Positions 1-6,157 of a DNA stretch of 7,790 nt are shown here, piece by piece. Every line of letters starts with the position of its first letter. Position 1 is the stretch's first letter. Source of the stretch: Prevotellaceae bacterium (GTDB lineage Bacteria; Bacteroidota; Bacteroidia; Bacteroidales; UBA932); assembly GCA_031273485.1 (NCBI GenBank), contig JAISRS010000109.1:1-7790 (forward strand), in the 5' to 3' direction. Under the pieces are notes generated by a model, which was not told the DNA's origin, made no database searches, and worked only from the letters and a program-made list of their open reading frames with translations. The position numbers were made by a program, and so were the translations under genes.

Positions 1-1
1 G

Positions 2-169
2 GTTGTTTTGTTTGGAAAATCAGGTAGAAATAAGGTTTTTATACTTCGTCAAGAAAACAACCATATTAATATTGAATATTCTGCCAAAATTTACATCAAT
101 TTCGGAAATAAGATACTAAGCTCAACAAGCCGGAACCAAAAAGGTGTGTATTTGACTGTGTCGAACTGA
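2..169 (+). CDS. C-terminal fragment of an unrecognised protein (5' end outside the window)
   Basis: A frame open from the left edge encodes 55 residues and ends in TGA at 167-169. It reads like real protein: alternating hydrophobic and polar residues (KVFILRQENN, then AKIYINFGNKILSS), a pattern typical of beta strands, and ending GVYLTVSN. There is no start codon context because the gene begins outside the window. A strong hairpin begins 8 bases after the stop, which fits a true gene end. I do not recognise the family, and 55 residues are too few to assign a function. The other two forward frames hit stops quickly. Upstream sequence would settle whether this is the tail of an intact gene or a fragment. 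Confidence 0.55.
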   Translation, partial: VVLFGKSGRNKVFILRQENNHINIEYSAKIYINFGNKILSSTSRNQKGVYLTVSN

Positions 170-177
170 CGTTTCAA

Positions 178-212
178 ATTGTTGTTTCTTTACCTCGTAA
201 AGAAACAACAAT
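178..212 (+). terminator. Perfect 16-bp hairpin, probable transcription terminator
   Basis: Bases 178-193 and 197-212 are exact reverse complements around a 3-base CTC loop. It starts 8 bases after the stop of the upstream fragment, where a terminator is expected. The stem is AT-rich and no clean T-tract follows directly on the + strand, only a looser TCTTATTTTT at 219-228. Termination is therefore the best reading but not certain; a bidirectional or processing hairpin is possible. Confidence 0.5.
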
Positions 213-262
213 CGGCTAAATCTTATTTTTAAAAAATATATCATATCTTCAAAAAGAATTTA

Positions 263-270
263 TACTTTTG
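263..270 (+). promoter_or_regulatory. Candidate Bacteroidota -7 promoter element
   Basis: TACTTTTG matches the Bacteroidota primary sigma -7 consensus TAnnTTTG exactly and is followed by TGGTCGCAAAAA, a context often seen around starts in this group. No clear TTTG -33 box lies about 19 bases upstream. It would drive transcription rightward into the short ORF and the exonuclease, with a leader of roughly 200 bases or more. Confidence 0.4.
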
Positions 271-484
271 TGGTCGCAAAAATACTGGACATTCGCGCTG
301 GACAGTTGAACATTGAATAATTTTAAATTAAGAGAAAAAAAATATATGTGCCTCTTTTTAGATAGTCTTTTTTTACATAACTACCCGATAAGTAAGGTAG
401 TTGGTAGCTACTTTGGTGCAGTTGATGAGCGAGAACCTCACGTATTTCACGCTTATAATGCTGAAAATAAAATCTTACAAAACA
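271..484. other. Stretch without a credible gene
   Basis: Together with the bases after the upstream stop, this makes about 315 bases (170-484) without a convincing gene. A 60-codon frame from a TTG at 313 and an overlapping frame on the opposite strand are open, but neither resembles a protein family I know. The only element I can support here is the -7 box just before this stretch. It may be the eroded remains of a gene or a long leader. Confidence 0.4.
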
Positions 485-610
485 ATGACAGGTAAAACAC
501 TCGCGGCAAAGCTGCACAACATCGAAAACGGTATCCTCGGAGTGAAGAATAATCCGGAGATACAGGACAAACTGAGCGTTTACGGCTATAAGCCCGAAGG
601 ATTAATATAA
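485..610 (+). CDS. 41-residue ORF, probably the truncated N-terminus of a larger hypothetical protein
   Basis: ATG at 485 to TAA at 608-610 gives 41 residues. The frame is open further up to an ATG at 401, but the protein-like sequence begins at 485. The product is amphipathic and helix-like: TLAAKLHNIENGILGVKNNPEIQDKL is followed by VYGYKPEG. A helical start with 'NPEIQ..L..YGY.PE' recalls larger Bacteroidota hypothetical proteins in which the YGY segment is followed by more helices. This is a recollection, not a search result. Here the frame ends a few residues after that segment, so the ORF is more likely a truncated remnant than a native small protein. Its codons are richer in G and C than the exonuclease gene, which starts 12 bases downstream, so the two may have different origins even if they are co-transcribed. 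Confidence 0.4.
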   Translation: MTGKTLAAKLHNIENGILGVKNNPEIQDKLSVYGYKPEGLI

Positions 611-622
611 ACATTAAAAATT

Positions 623-1192
623 ATGTATTTATTTTTTGACACAGAAACAACAGGTTTGCCCAAAAGCTGGAAAGCTCCGGTAACAGATTTAAATAATTGG
701 CCAAGACTGGTACAGTTAGCATTTTTATCGTATGATGACTATGGAAACAAAATTTCTTCAGGAGATTTTATTATTAAACCTGATGGATTTACTATTCCTG
801 CAGATGCTTCCAATGTTCACGGTATTACAACAGAAAGAGCAATAAAAGAAGGCTATCCCGTTTTATTTGTACTCCAGCAATTTGACCAACTTATTCGACA
901 GGCAGATTATCTCGTTGCTCATAATATGTCTTTTGACGAAAAAATAATTGAAGCGGAATTTTTACGAAACAGGATGACAAATTCAATATCAAACAAAAGA
1001 AAAATTTGTACAATGAAAAGTACAACAAATTTTTGTGCAATAAATGGAACTTATGGCTATAAATGGCCTAAATTATCAGAACTTCACTATAAACTGTTTA
1101 AAACTTATTTTGAAGAAGCGCACAATGCTGCCGTTGATATACAGGCAACAGCAAAGTGTTTTTGGGAATTAAAACGAACAGGAAAAATTTAA
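623..1192 (+). CDS. DnaQ-like (DEDDh) 3'-5' exonuclease
   Basis: The 189-residue protein carries the full DEDDh exonuclease signature. Exo I is FFDTETTGL at residues 4-12, with metal ligands D6 and E8. Exo II is VAHNMSFDEK at 98-107, with D105. Exo III is HNAAVD at 167-172, with general base H167 and ligand D172. VHGIT at 65-69 and KWPKLSELHYKLF at 148-160 are also typical of the DNA polymerase III epsilon-like family. The enzyme should remove nucleotides from DNA or RNA 3' ends with two divalent metals. It has no polymerase-binding tail or other added domain, so it is probably a stand-alone nuclease rather than the replicative proofreading subunit. ATG 623 is chosen because the catalytic motif begins only five residues later. 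The gene is visibly AT-richer than the vWA gene and purA, and a helicase-like remnant starts 4 bases after its stop, suggesting a former two-gene DNA processing unit. Its physiological substrate is unknown. Confidence 0.9.
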   Translation: MYLFFDTETTGLPKSWKAPVTDLNNWPRLVQLAFLSYDDYGNKISSGDFIIKPDGFTIPADASNVHGITTERAIKEGYPVLFVLQQFDQLIRQADYLVAHNMSFDEKIIEAEFLRNRMTNSISNKRKICTMKSTTNFCAINGTYGYKWPKLSELHYKLFKTYFEEAHNAAVDIQATAKCFWELKRTGKI

Positions 1193-1196
1193 AATT

Positions 1197-1305
1197 ATGG
1201 CTTGGATGATCAAAGAAGACCAACTTGACCCCCAATCAAAGGGAGTTTATAAATGTTGAGTCGAAAAAAACAGAAAACGCTATAAATATAAGGATAATAA
1301 ATTAA
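1197..1305 (+). pseudogene. Frameshifted N-terminal remnant resembling a UvrD/Rep-like helicase
   Basis: ATG at 1197, 4 bases after the exonuclease stop, opens MAWMIKEDQLDPQ and then reads SKGVYKC before a TGA at 1257-1259. If the single T after the CAA codon is skipped, the frame continues as QREFINVESKKTENAINIRIIN to a TAA at 1303-1305. The joined start, with LDPQQREFIN, resembles the opening of Bacteroidota UvrD-like ATP-dependent helicases, where a 'LD..Q..FI' stretch comes just before the Walker A loop. No Walker A motif follows here, so both a one-base frameshift and a large truncation are inferred. A 7-base A run at 1264-1270 is another possible slip site. The tight spacing suggests the intact helicase was once translationally coupled to the exonuclease. 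The family match is from memory. A sequencing error could explain the frameshift but not the truncation. Confidence 0.5.
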
Positions 1306-1335
1306 AAAGAATATCAATTAAAAAGCAAAAAAATC

Positions 1336-2238
1336 ATGAAAATTAAAGTGATCAATTTAATTATTTTAGACGAGAGCGGCTCAATGGAGTCTATAAAGAA
1401 AGCCGCTATAGATGGTTTAAACGAAACGATACAGTCAATTCAGGCGGCGCAAACGAAGCATGGAGAGGTGCAGGAACATTACCTTACCTTTGTTTCCTTT
1501 AACACCAATGGGATACGCACCATTTTCGATCATCGTCCTGTTGCCGGGGTGGGTCTGGTGACAGATTATAGACCCGGAGCCTGCACGCCTCTCTACGATG
1601 CAATGGGCTTCAGTTTAACCGAATTACGCGACCGGTTAAACAGGGAGGAACAGAACAGGGTTTTAGTCACAATCATCACGGACGGTTACGAGAACGCGTC
1701 GCGGGAATATACAGGGGCAGCCATTAAAAAGCTGGTAGAAGAACTGAAAGCGCAGGGATGGGTATTCACCTATATTGGCACGAATCAGGACGTGGATGCT
1801 GTAGCCGACTCCCTGTCCATCGACCATAAAATGCATTATCATTTCAGCGTTGAGGGAACCGGTACGGTGTTGAAAAAGGAGCGCAGTGACCGGGAGCGCT
1901 TTTTCAATAAAGTGTCTGCCATGTCGTTCGACGCGAATGTTAACCTGAACGAAAAATATTTCGAGGAGGAGAGTATTTTTTATCTGGATAACCATCTCTG
2001 GGAACACATCGAAGCCTTGTTACCGGAAGAGCAGTATCTTCGCGAAGAGTTTAAAAAGGATTTGGAATGGTTTCAGGACGAGCACATAAAAGGAGGACGT
2101 TCCCAACACTATGGTCATGTAAGTAAAGAGAATTACACGGTGATGAAGGAATTTGAACGTTACATGAGAGGCAAAGCGTATGCCCGACATTTGAATATAG
2201 AGCTGATTATGTCCATGCTACAAAAACGGTACTTGTGA
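1336..2238 (+). CDS. von Willebrand factor A (vWA) domain protein
   Basis: The 300-residue protein begins with a vWA fold. The first strand, INLIIL, leads to the metal-ion-dependent adhesion site DESGSM at residues 12-17 (ligands D12, S14, S16). The second site is T84 in GACTPLYDAMG, and the third is D116 in IITDGYEN. All MIDAS positions are present, so the domain should bind a divalent metal and mediate protein-protein contact. The domain ends at about residue 195 (FFNKVSAMSF). Residues 200-300 are mostly helical and charged (LLPEEQYLREEFKKDLEWFQDEH, then YMRGKAYARHLNIELIMSML) and match no domain I know. There is no signal peptide or membrane segment, so it is probably cytoplasmic. ATG 1336 lies just before the first strand. 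No ATPase or ligase partner is adjacent, unlike the MoxR or ternary-complex vWA systems, so its role is open. Confidence 0.85.
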   Translation: MKIKVINLIILDESGSMESIKKAAIDGLNETIQSIQAAQTKHGEVQEHYLTFVSFNTNGIRTIFDHRPVAGVGLVTDYRPGACTPLYDAMGFSLTELRDRLNREEQNRVLVTIITDGYENASREYTGAAIKKLVEELKAQGWVFTYIGTNQDVDAVADSLSIDHKMHYHFSVEGTGTVLKKERSDRERFFNKVSAMSFDANVNLNEKYFEEESIFYLDNHLWEHIEALLPEEQYLREEFKKDLEWFQDEHIKGGRSQHYGHVSKENYTVMKEFERYMRGKAYARHLNIELIMSMLQKRYL

Positions 2239-2416
2239 GGTGAATGTGAGAGTAACTTTCTCTTACCGAACTTCAAAAATACGAAGCAATAAGAAAAGAA
2301 ACCGGAGGAAATAATAAGCATCAAAAATGATCCAAACAGGATTTAGAACAAAATGATTGCGAAATACAAGTCTTAAGGGGGACATGAAAAAGTCGCGACG
2401 AAGTTTGGCAGGCGCC

Positions 2417-2448
2417 CCCCTAACAGGGTTTAAAATCCCTGTTAGGGG
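2417..2448. repeat. Perfect 12-bp stem-loop (CCCCTAACAGGG palindrome)
   Basis: CCCCTAACAGGG at 2417-2428 is exactly complementary to CCCTGTTAGGGG at 2437-2448, with an 8-base AT-only loop. I recall similar 'CCCTAACAGGG...CCCTGTTAGGG' palindromes recurring in Bacteroidales intergenic regions, so this may be one copy of a REP-like family. It could also act as a terminator after the vWA gene, although no T-tract follows. Confidence 0.65.
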
Positions 2449-2458
2449 TTGGAGTCCC

Positions 2459-2487
2459 GTTCGGTATAGCGTATCGCTACGCCGAAC
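2459..2487. repeat. Second stem-loop, GTTCGG...CCGAAC
   Basis: GTTCGGTATAGCG (2459-2471) pairs with CGCTACGCCGAAC (2475-2487) around a TAT loop: 11 Watson-Crick pairs, one G-T pair and one A-C mismatch. It lies 10 bases after the first hairpin, so the two form a paired unit. The string CGCCGAAC recurs at 2563-2570, inside the dispersed repeat that follows. Confidence 0.55.
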
Positions 2488-2494
2488 GAAAAAG

Positions 2495-2620
2495 AAATTC
2501 GTGAATGTCTGAACCTTGGTTAAAGGATTTTATCTTCGCAGAAAAATTCGTGTAATTGGCTCCGCCGAACTTACGTTTCGTAAAAATCCGCAGGATTTTC
2601 AATTCGTGTAATTCGTGGAT
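2495..2620. repeat. Dispersed intergenic repeat, copy 1
   Basis: This stretch shares several blocks with 6156-6324, in the same order and orientation. Bases 2505-2530 match 6168-6193 with one difference in 26. TAAAAATCCGCAGGA at 2581-2595 recurs exactly at 6286-6300 and, with one change, at 6251-6265. AATTCGTGTAATTCGTGGAT at 2601-2620 recurs exactly at 6305-6324. Inside is a perfect 7-bp stem, AAAATCC/GGATTTT (2583-2589 with 2593-2599, loop GCA). Degenerate CCGTGGA repeats continue to about 2650. No protein is encoded. Confidence 0.8.
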
Positions 2621-2679
2621 AAAAAAAACCGTGGAAAAAACCGTGGATAAAGAGTAAATTGTGGATTGGGATTTTTTTG

Positions 2680-2752
2680 TGATCTGCCTGGGATTCGAAC
2701 CCAGGACCCCATCCTTAAAAGGGATGTGCTCTACCTACTGAGCTAGCAGATC
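2680..2752 (-). tRNA. tRNA-Lys (anticodon UUU)
   Basis: Read on the - strand, the full cloverleaf is present. The acceptor stem GATCTGC/GCAGATC is fully paired with discriminator A. The D arm is GCTC...GAGC. The anticodon stem CATCC/GGATG encloses loop CTTTTAA, giving anticodon TTT. The T arm is CTGGG/CCCAG with loop TTCGAAT. The 3' CCA is not encoded (the next bases read C, A on that strand) and must be added after transcription. The tRNA reads lysine codons AAA and AAG. A near-ideal promoter lies just upstream on the - strand. Confidence 0.97.
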
Positions 2753-2769
2753 TTTTTGAAAAGCGAGTG

Positions 2770-2800
2770 CAAAGGTAGCTCTTTTTTTACAACCACCAAA
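2770..2800 (-). promoter_or_regulatory. Promoter of tRNA-Lys, Bacteroidota consensus
   Basis: On the - strand, TTTG (2797-2800) is followed by exactly 19 bases and then TACCTTTG (2770-2777), matching TTTG-N19-TAnnTTTG at every defined position. Transcription would start near 2763, about 11 bases before the mature tRNA 5' end at 2752. Confidence 0.8.
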
Positions 2801-3149
2801 TTTTTTACAAATGATATTCGTTTAAAAGTTCCGATTAGGCGATTTATCGCTGATAAATCCATTGGTTTCAAAATATTTAGAATCATATAAGTCTTCATAA
2901 ATATTTTTTTATCGACAGTGTTGTAAAATAAATCAAACAGTTGGAATACCCGAAATCCGGTTCGTCATTTATAGCATTTTTCGTGGCGAAGTATAACGCA
3001 TGATTCACATAATTACGTTCATTTATCCTTAATTGCAACAAAAAAAAATGTATCATTAAAAGTCTTATACCTTACGAATTTATATCAAATCTCAAACCTC
3101 AAACAGCAACTATATTTATCATTTTATGTTCGTGTCTCCGATTTTTTTG
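2801..3149. other. Non-coding AT-rich spacer between divergent tRNA-Lys and purA
   Basis: No ORF of note is present on either strand. A perfect 8-bp stem-loop, GATTTATC/GATAAATC (2841-2848 with 2852-2859, loop GCT), is the only clear structure. It lies upstream of the tRNA promoter, has no T-tract, and its role is unknown. Confidence 0.5.
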
Positions 3150-3157
3150 TAATTTTG
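3150..3157 (+). promoter_or_regulatory. Candidate -7 promoter element for purA
   Basis: TAATTTTG fits TAnnTTTG exactly and is followed by GGCGCAAAAAAA, a context like that of the element at 263-270. The -33 box is not clear. Transcription would start near 3164 and leave a leader of about 140 bases before the purA ATG, longer than usual for a plain leader. Confidence 0.5.
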
Positions 3158-3303
3158 GGCGCAAAAAAATTTTAATTCATAAAGAAATTGAAATTTTGAA
3201 AACAGTGATTATCTTGATATTTCGAAACTTCAAACAATAACGGGAGATATTAAATAATCAATTAATTTCTTGTTTTAATTTAAAATAATAAAAATAAATA
3301 CAC

Positions 3304-4560
3304 ATGAAAACAGATGTACTGCTCGGTCTGCAATGGGGCGACGAAGGAAAAGGAAAAGTTGTGGATGTTCTAACGCCTCAATATGATATTGTTGCGCGTT
3401 TTCAGGGAGGTCCTAACGCCGGACATTCGCTGGAATTTGACGATATTGAAATGGTTTTACATACAATACCTTCCGGCATTTTTCGCGAAAATATTATTAA
3501 TATCATTGGAAACGGCGTGGTTATCGACCCCGCAATAATCAACAGCGAATTTGAAACTATTACGAAATTAGGAGTAAATCTTTTTGATAAATTGCTTATT
3601 TCCAGAAAAGCGCATTTAATAATTCCTACCCACAGAATCATTGACGCCGCTTCCGAAGCATCAAAAGGAAAAACAAAAATCGGCTCTACGCTGAAAGGAA
3701 TAGGACCGGCGTATATGGATAAAACCGGCAGAAACGGGCTGAGAGTGGGGGAAATACTCGAACCGAATTTCAAACAGCGATACGAAACTCTCAAAAAAAA
3801 GCATATCGAGTTCTTAAAACAGTTCGACTATAAATACACAATCGAAGAAAAAGATTTCTTTGAAGGCGTCGAAAGCCTGAAACGCTTCCCTTTTGTGGAC
3901 AGCGAATTTGTGATAAATCAAGCGCTGCAACAAAACAAAAAAGTTCTGGCGGAAGGAGCGCAAGGCACTCTGTTGGACATAGATTTCGGAACATATCCTT
4001 ATGTAACATCTTCAAGTACAATATGCGCGGGAGCCTGTACGGGTTTAGGCATCGCTCCCAAATCCATAGGCGAAGTGTATGGAATATTTAAAGCCTATTG
4101 CACACGCGTCGGCAGCGGTCCTTTCCCAACAGAACAAATCAACGAAACAGGAGAAAAACTGCGCGCCGTAGGTCACGAATTTGGAGCAACCACCGGTCGT
4201 CCGCGTCGAACAGGATGGCTGGATATGGTGGCATTGAAATATTCCGTTATGATTAACGGCGTCACTCAATTGATTATGACAAAATCAGACGTGCTGGATA
4301 CGTTTGAAACAATTAAAGTCGCCGTTGCATATAATATCAACGGAAAGGAAATAAGCGAATTTCCTTACGAATTAAGCGATTCCATCCAGCCCGTGTATAA
4401 GGAATTTCGAGGATGGAACCGGTCTATTGCCCCAATACGAAAATACGGCGAATTGCCTGCGGAACTTCGGGAATACATACTATTTATCGAAAACGAAACA
4501 GGCGTACCCGTAAAAATCGTATCCGTAGGTCCCAACAGAGAAGAAACAATAATCAAATAA
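3304..4560 (+). CDS. purA: Adenylosuccinate synthetase
   Basis: PurA joins IMP and aspartate using GTP to make adenylosuccinate, the first committed step from IMP to AMP, in the cytoplasm. The 418 residues cover the whole family. GLQWGDEGKGKVVD at 8-21 is the GTP-binding signature with catalytic D13. NAGHS at 38-42 contains catalytic H41. GIGPAYMDKTGR at 132-143 is the second family signature with K140. GAQGTLLDIDFGTYPYVTS begins at 218, TTGRPRR (296-302) is the phosphate-binding arginine region, and TKSDVLD (326-332) is the guanine-recognition element. NAGHS replaces the commoner NAGHT. The length is somewhat below that of the Escherichia coli enzyme but nothing essential is missing. ATG 3304 places the signature where it belongs. 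The next gene starts 12 bases after the stop, so an operon is likely. Confidence 0.97.
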   Translation: MKTDVLLGLQWGDEGKGKVVDVLTPQYDIVARFQGGPNAGHSLEFDDIEMVLHTIPSGIFRENIINIIGNGVVIDPAIINSEFETITKLGVNLFDKLLISRKAHLIIPTHRIIDAASEASKGKTKIGSTLKGIGPAYMDKTGRNGLRVGEILEPNFKQRYETLKKKHIEFLKQFDYKYTIEEKDFFEGVESLKRFPFVDSEFVINQALQQNKKVLAEGAQGTLLDIDFGTYPYVTSSSTICAGACTGLGIAPKSIGEVYGIFKAYCTRVGSGPFPTEQINETGEKLRAVGHEFGATTGRPRRTGWLDMVALKYSVMINGVTQLIMTKSDVLDTFETIKVAVAYNINGKEISEFPYELSDSIQPVYKEFRGWNRSIAPIRKYGELPAELREYILFIENETGVPVKIVSVGPNREETIIK

Positions 4561-4572
4561 AGTTAAATTATA

Positions 4573-6129
4573 ATGAAAAATACAAAGAAAACATTTAGAG
4601 ACAGCGTACCCATGCGCTGGACGATGTTAGTGCTGCTAAGCGGATTAACATTTGCAACCTATTGGTTCCAAGATTTCATGGGCGGGTTGAAAGGGTTGAT
4701 GGAAACCGAATACGGTTTCACCTCCGAAAATTTCGGACGGATAATCGGACTGACCACAATTGCAAATGTTTGCGGAATGGTTATCGTCGGAGGAATTATA
4801 CTTGATAAATGGGGAATACGTTTAGCCGGACTGCTTTTCGGAGGGTTGGCCGCCTTCGGCGGCTTGATTGTCTATCTGGCGTCCACAGGCGTTTTCGGAA
4901 GCGAAACAGGTACCCGGCTGTGGATGATGATTGTAGGACGTATCATGTTCGGAACGGGGCTTGAGGTCGTTTGTGTGGTGGCTACGAGGACAGTTGTGAA
5001 ATGGTTCAAAGGCTACGAACTCGCTTTAGCAATGGCTATTAATGTGGGATTCGGACGTTTAGGCACGGCAATGGGGATTGCTGTTTCGCCCGATATTGCC
5101 GTTATGGGTACAACCTCTACGGCAATAGGTTTCAGCGCTTCACTGCTGGGTTTAGGTTTGATAATGTTTGTGATATACATGTTTTTCGATGTTAAGTTAG
5201 ACAGGCAGGAATCCGTCACGAAATCAACATCGGAGGAAGATACATTTAGAATGTCGGACTTGTTAAAACTCCTGAAAAATAAACCATATATATATATAAC
5301 CCTGTTATGTGTCGTATTTTATTCAGGCGTTTTTCCCTTTATTCAATACGCTCCGGATCTGCTGGTTCATAAATTCGGATTTACATCCAAACTTCCGGAG
5401 GGCGGAGAGGTTATAATTGCCGGCAGTTCGGTGTTGGGAAATTCGCTGATATTTATAGGATTATTTATTTTTGCCATCTGTTTTTCAACCATCCCTTCTC
5501 CTTCAAACATCAAAACATGTCAGGGACGAATTATTGCGCGCCTTGTCATCCTGCTGCTGTTTCTGACATATCTCTACTGTTTTAAAGACGTATTTTCGAT
5601 ATGGTTGAAAAACGGAGCTAAAACGGCTGCCCTCATTCCATTAGGCACAATTATTTTTACCCCCATCTTCGGCAATGTAGTTGATAACAAAGGTAAAGCA
5701 GCCTCATTAATGATGTTAGGTTCGCTGATTTTGATTTTTGCCCATCTGTCGCTTTCCGTATTTAACAGCGTAATACTTGGATACCTGGGATTATTGTCGA
5801 TGGGAATAGCTTTTTCATTAGTTCCTGCGGCAATGTGGCCCTCGGTAGCCAAAATTATTCCTGAAAACAAATTGGGAACGGCTTATGCCGGAATGTTTAC
5901 AGTCCAAAACTGGGGATTGGGAATTTTCTTCTGGGGCATTGGAGCTGTGCTGGAGTTTGTGAATCAATCAAAATTGGAATTAATTAAAGCAGAGAAGGCT
6001 GCATACGACTATACCATACCCATTTTATTGCTGGCAGGTTGCGGAATTATTTCGATATTCCTCGCCTACAAACTTAAACAGGCAGATAAACAATCCGGCT
6101 ACGGTCTGGAAGAACCGAACGTTAAATAA
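4573..6129 (+). CDS. Major facilitator superfamily transporter, substrate unknown
   Basis: The 518-residue inner-membrane protein has many hydrophobic segments, for example near residues 17-31, 58-75, 83-103, 116-137, 186-205, 238-256, 283-304, 319-336, 354-370, 376-413 (two), 440-461 and 482-499. This fits the 12-helix fold. The loop after the second helix, GGIILDKWGIRLAGLLFG (73-90), is the superfamily's motif A, and its counterpart in the second half is GNVVDNKGKAASLMMLG (367-383). A charged stretch (206-235, DVKLDRQESVTKSTSEED) is the usual central cytoplasmic loop. The sequence feels close to the nitrate/oxalate-like branch, but no substrate residue can be named. The start at 4573 lies 12 bases after purA, and no promoter is visible between them. 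Co-transcription might hint at nucleobase or dicarboxylate movement, but this is speculation. Confidence 0.9.
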   Translation: MKNTKKTFRDSVPMRWTMLVLLSGLTFATYWFQDFMGGLKGLMETEYGFTSENFGRIIGLTTIANVCGMVIVGGIILDKWGIRLAGLLFGGLAAFGGLIVYLASTGVFGSETGTRLWMMIVGRIMFGTGLEVVCVVATRTVVKWFKGYELALAMAINVGFGRLGTAMGIAVSPDIAVMGTTSTAIGFSASLLGLGLIMFVIYMFFDVKLDRQESVTKSTSEEDTFRMSDLLKLLKNKPYIYITLLCVVFYSGVFPFIQYAPDLLVHKFGFTSKLPEGGEVIIAGSSVLGNSLIFIGLFIFAICFSTIPSPSNIKTCQGRIIARLVILLLFLTYLYCFKDVFSIWLKNGAKTAALIPLGTIIFTPIFGNVVDNKGKAASLMMLGSLILIFAHLSLSVFNSVILGYLGLLSMGIAFSLVPAAMWPSVAKIIPENKLGTAYAGMFTVQNWGLGIFFWGIGAVLEFVNQSKLELIKAEKAAYDYTIPILLLAGCGIISIFLAYKLKQADKQSGYGLEEPNVK

Positions 6130-6157
6130 TTATGAATTATGAATTATGAATTATGAA
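6130..6157. repeat. Tandem repeat, four copies of TTATGAA
   Basis: Four perfect 7-base units run head to tail, starting one base after the transporter stop codon and leading straight into the second dispersed repeat copy. The copy number may vary between strains through replication slippage. Confidence 0.85.

Larger units (their letters stand above)
2239..2494. other. Non-coding gap after the vWA gene
   Basis: No credible gene lies here. Short frames such as the one from the ATG at 2384 only read through the hairpins described separately and do not resemble a protein. A weak 7-bp hairpin (2246-2252 with 2260-2266, one G-T pair) sits 7 bases after the vWA stop and might end its transcript, but no T-tract follows. 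Confidence 0.5.

Noticed and set aside
405..415. TAGCTACTTTG as a promoter -7 box for the exonuclease
   Set aside because: The spacing between TA and TTTG is one base short of the consensus and no -33 box is present.
454..459. TATAAT as a classical -10 box
   Set aside because: The host appears to use the Bacteroidota consensus, and the nearest TTGATG is about 26 bases upstream, too far for a sigma-70 promoter.
313..495. 60-codon + strand frame starting at TTG
   Set aside because: It has a weak start, no recognisable protein pattern, and overlaps other open frames in an AT-rich stretch.
2246..2266. Weak hairpin after the vWA gene as a terminator
   Set aside because: There are only 7 pairs, one of them G-T, and no T-tract; it is mentioned in the gap entry but not called.
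2384..2512. 42-codon frame beginning ATGAAAAAGTCGCG
   Set aside because: It reads through the two palindromes; the apparent protein is a by-product of the repeat sequence.
2495..2650. CRISPR-like array
   Set aside because: The repeated strings are short, of unequal length and irregularly spaced, with no constant repeat or spacer length and no cas gene.
2680..2752. tRNA-Lys as an occupied integration site
   Set aside because: I found no duplicate of the tRNA 3' end elsewhere in the window and no integrase.
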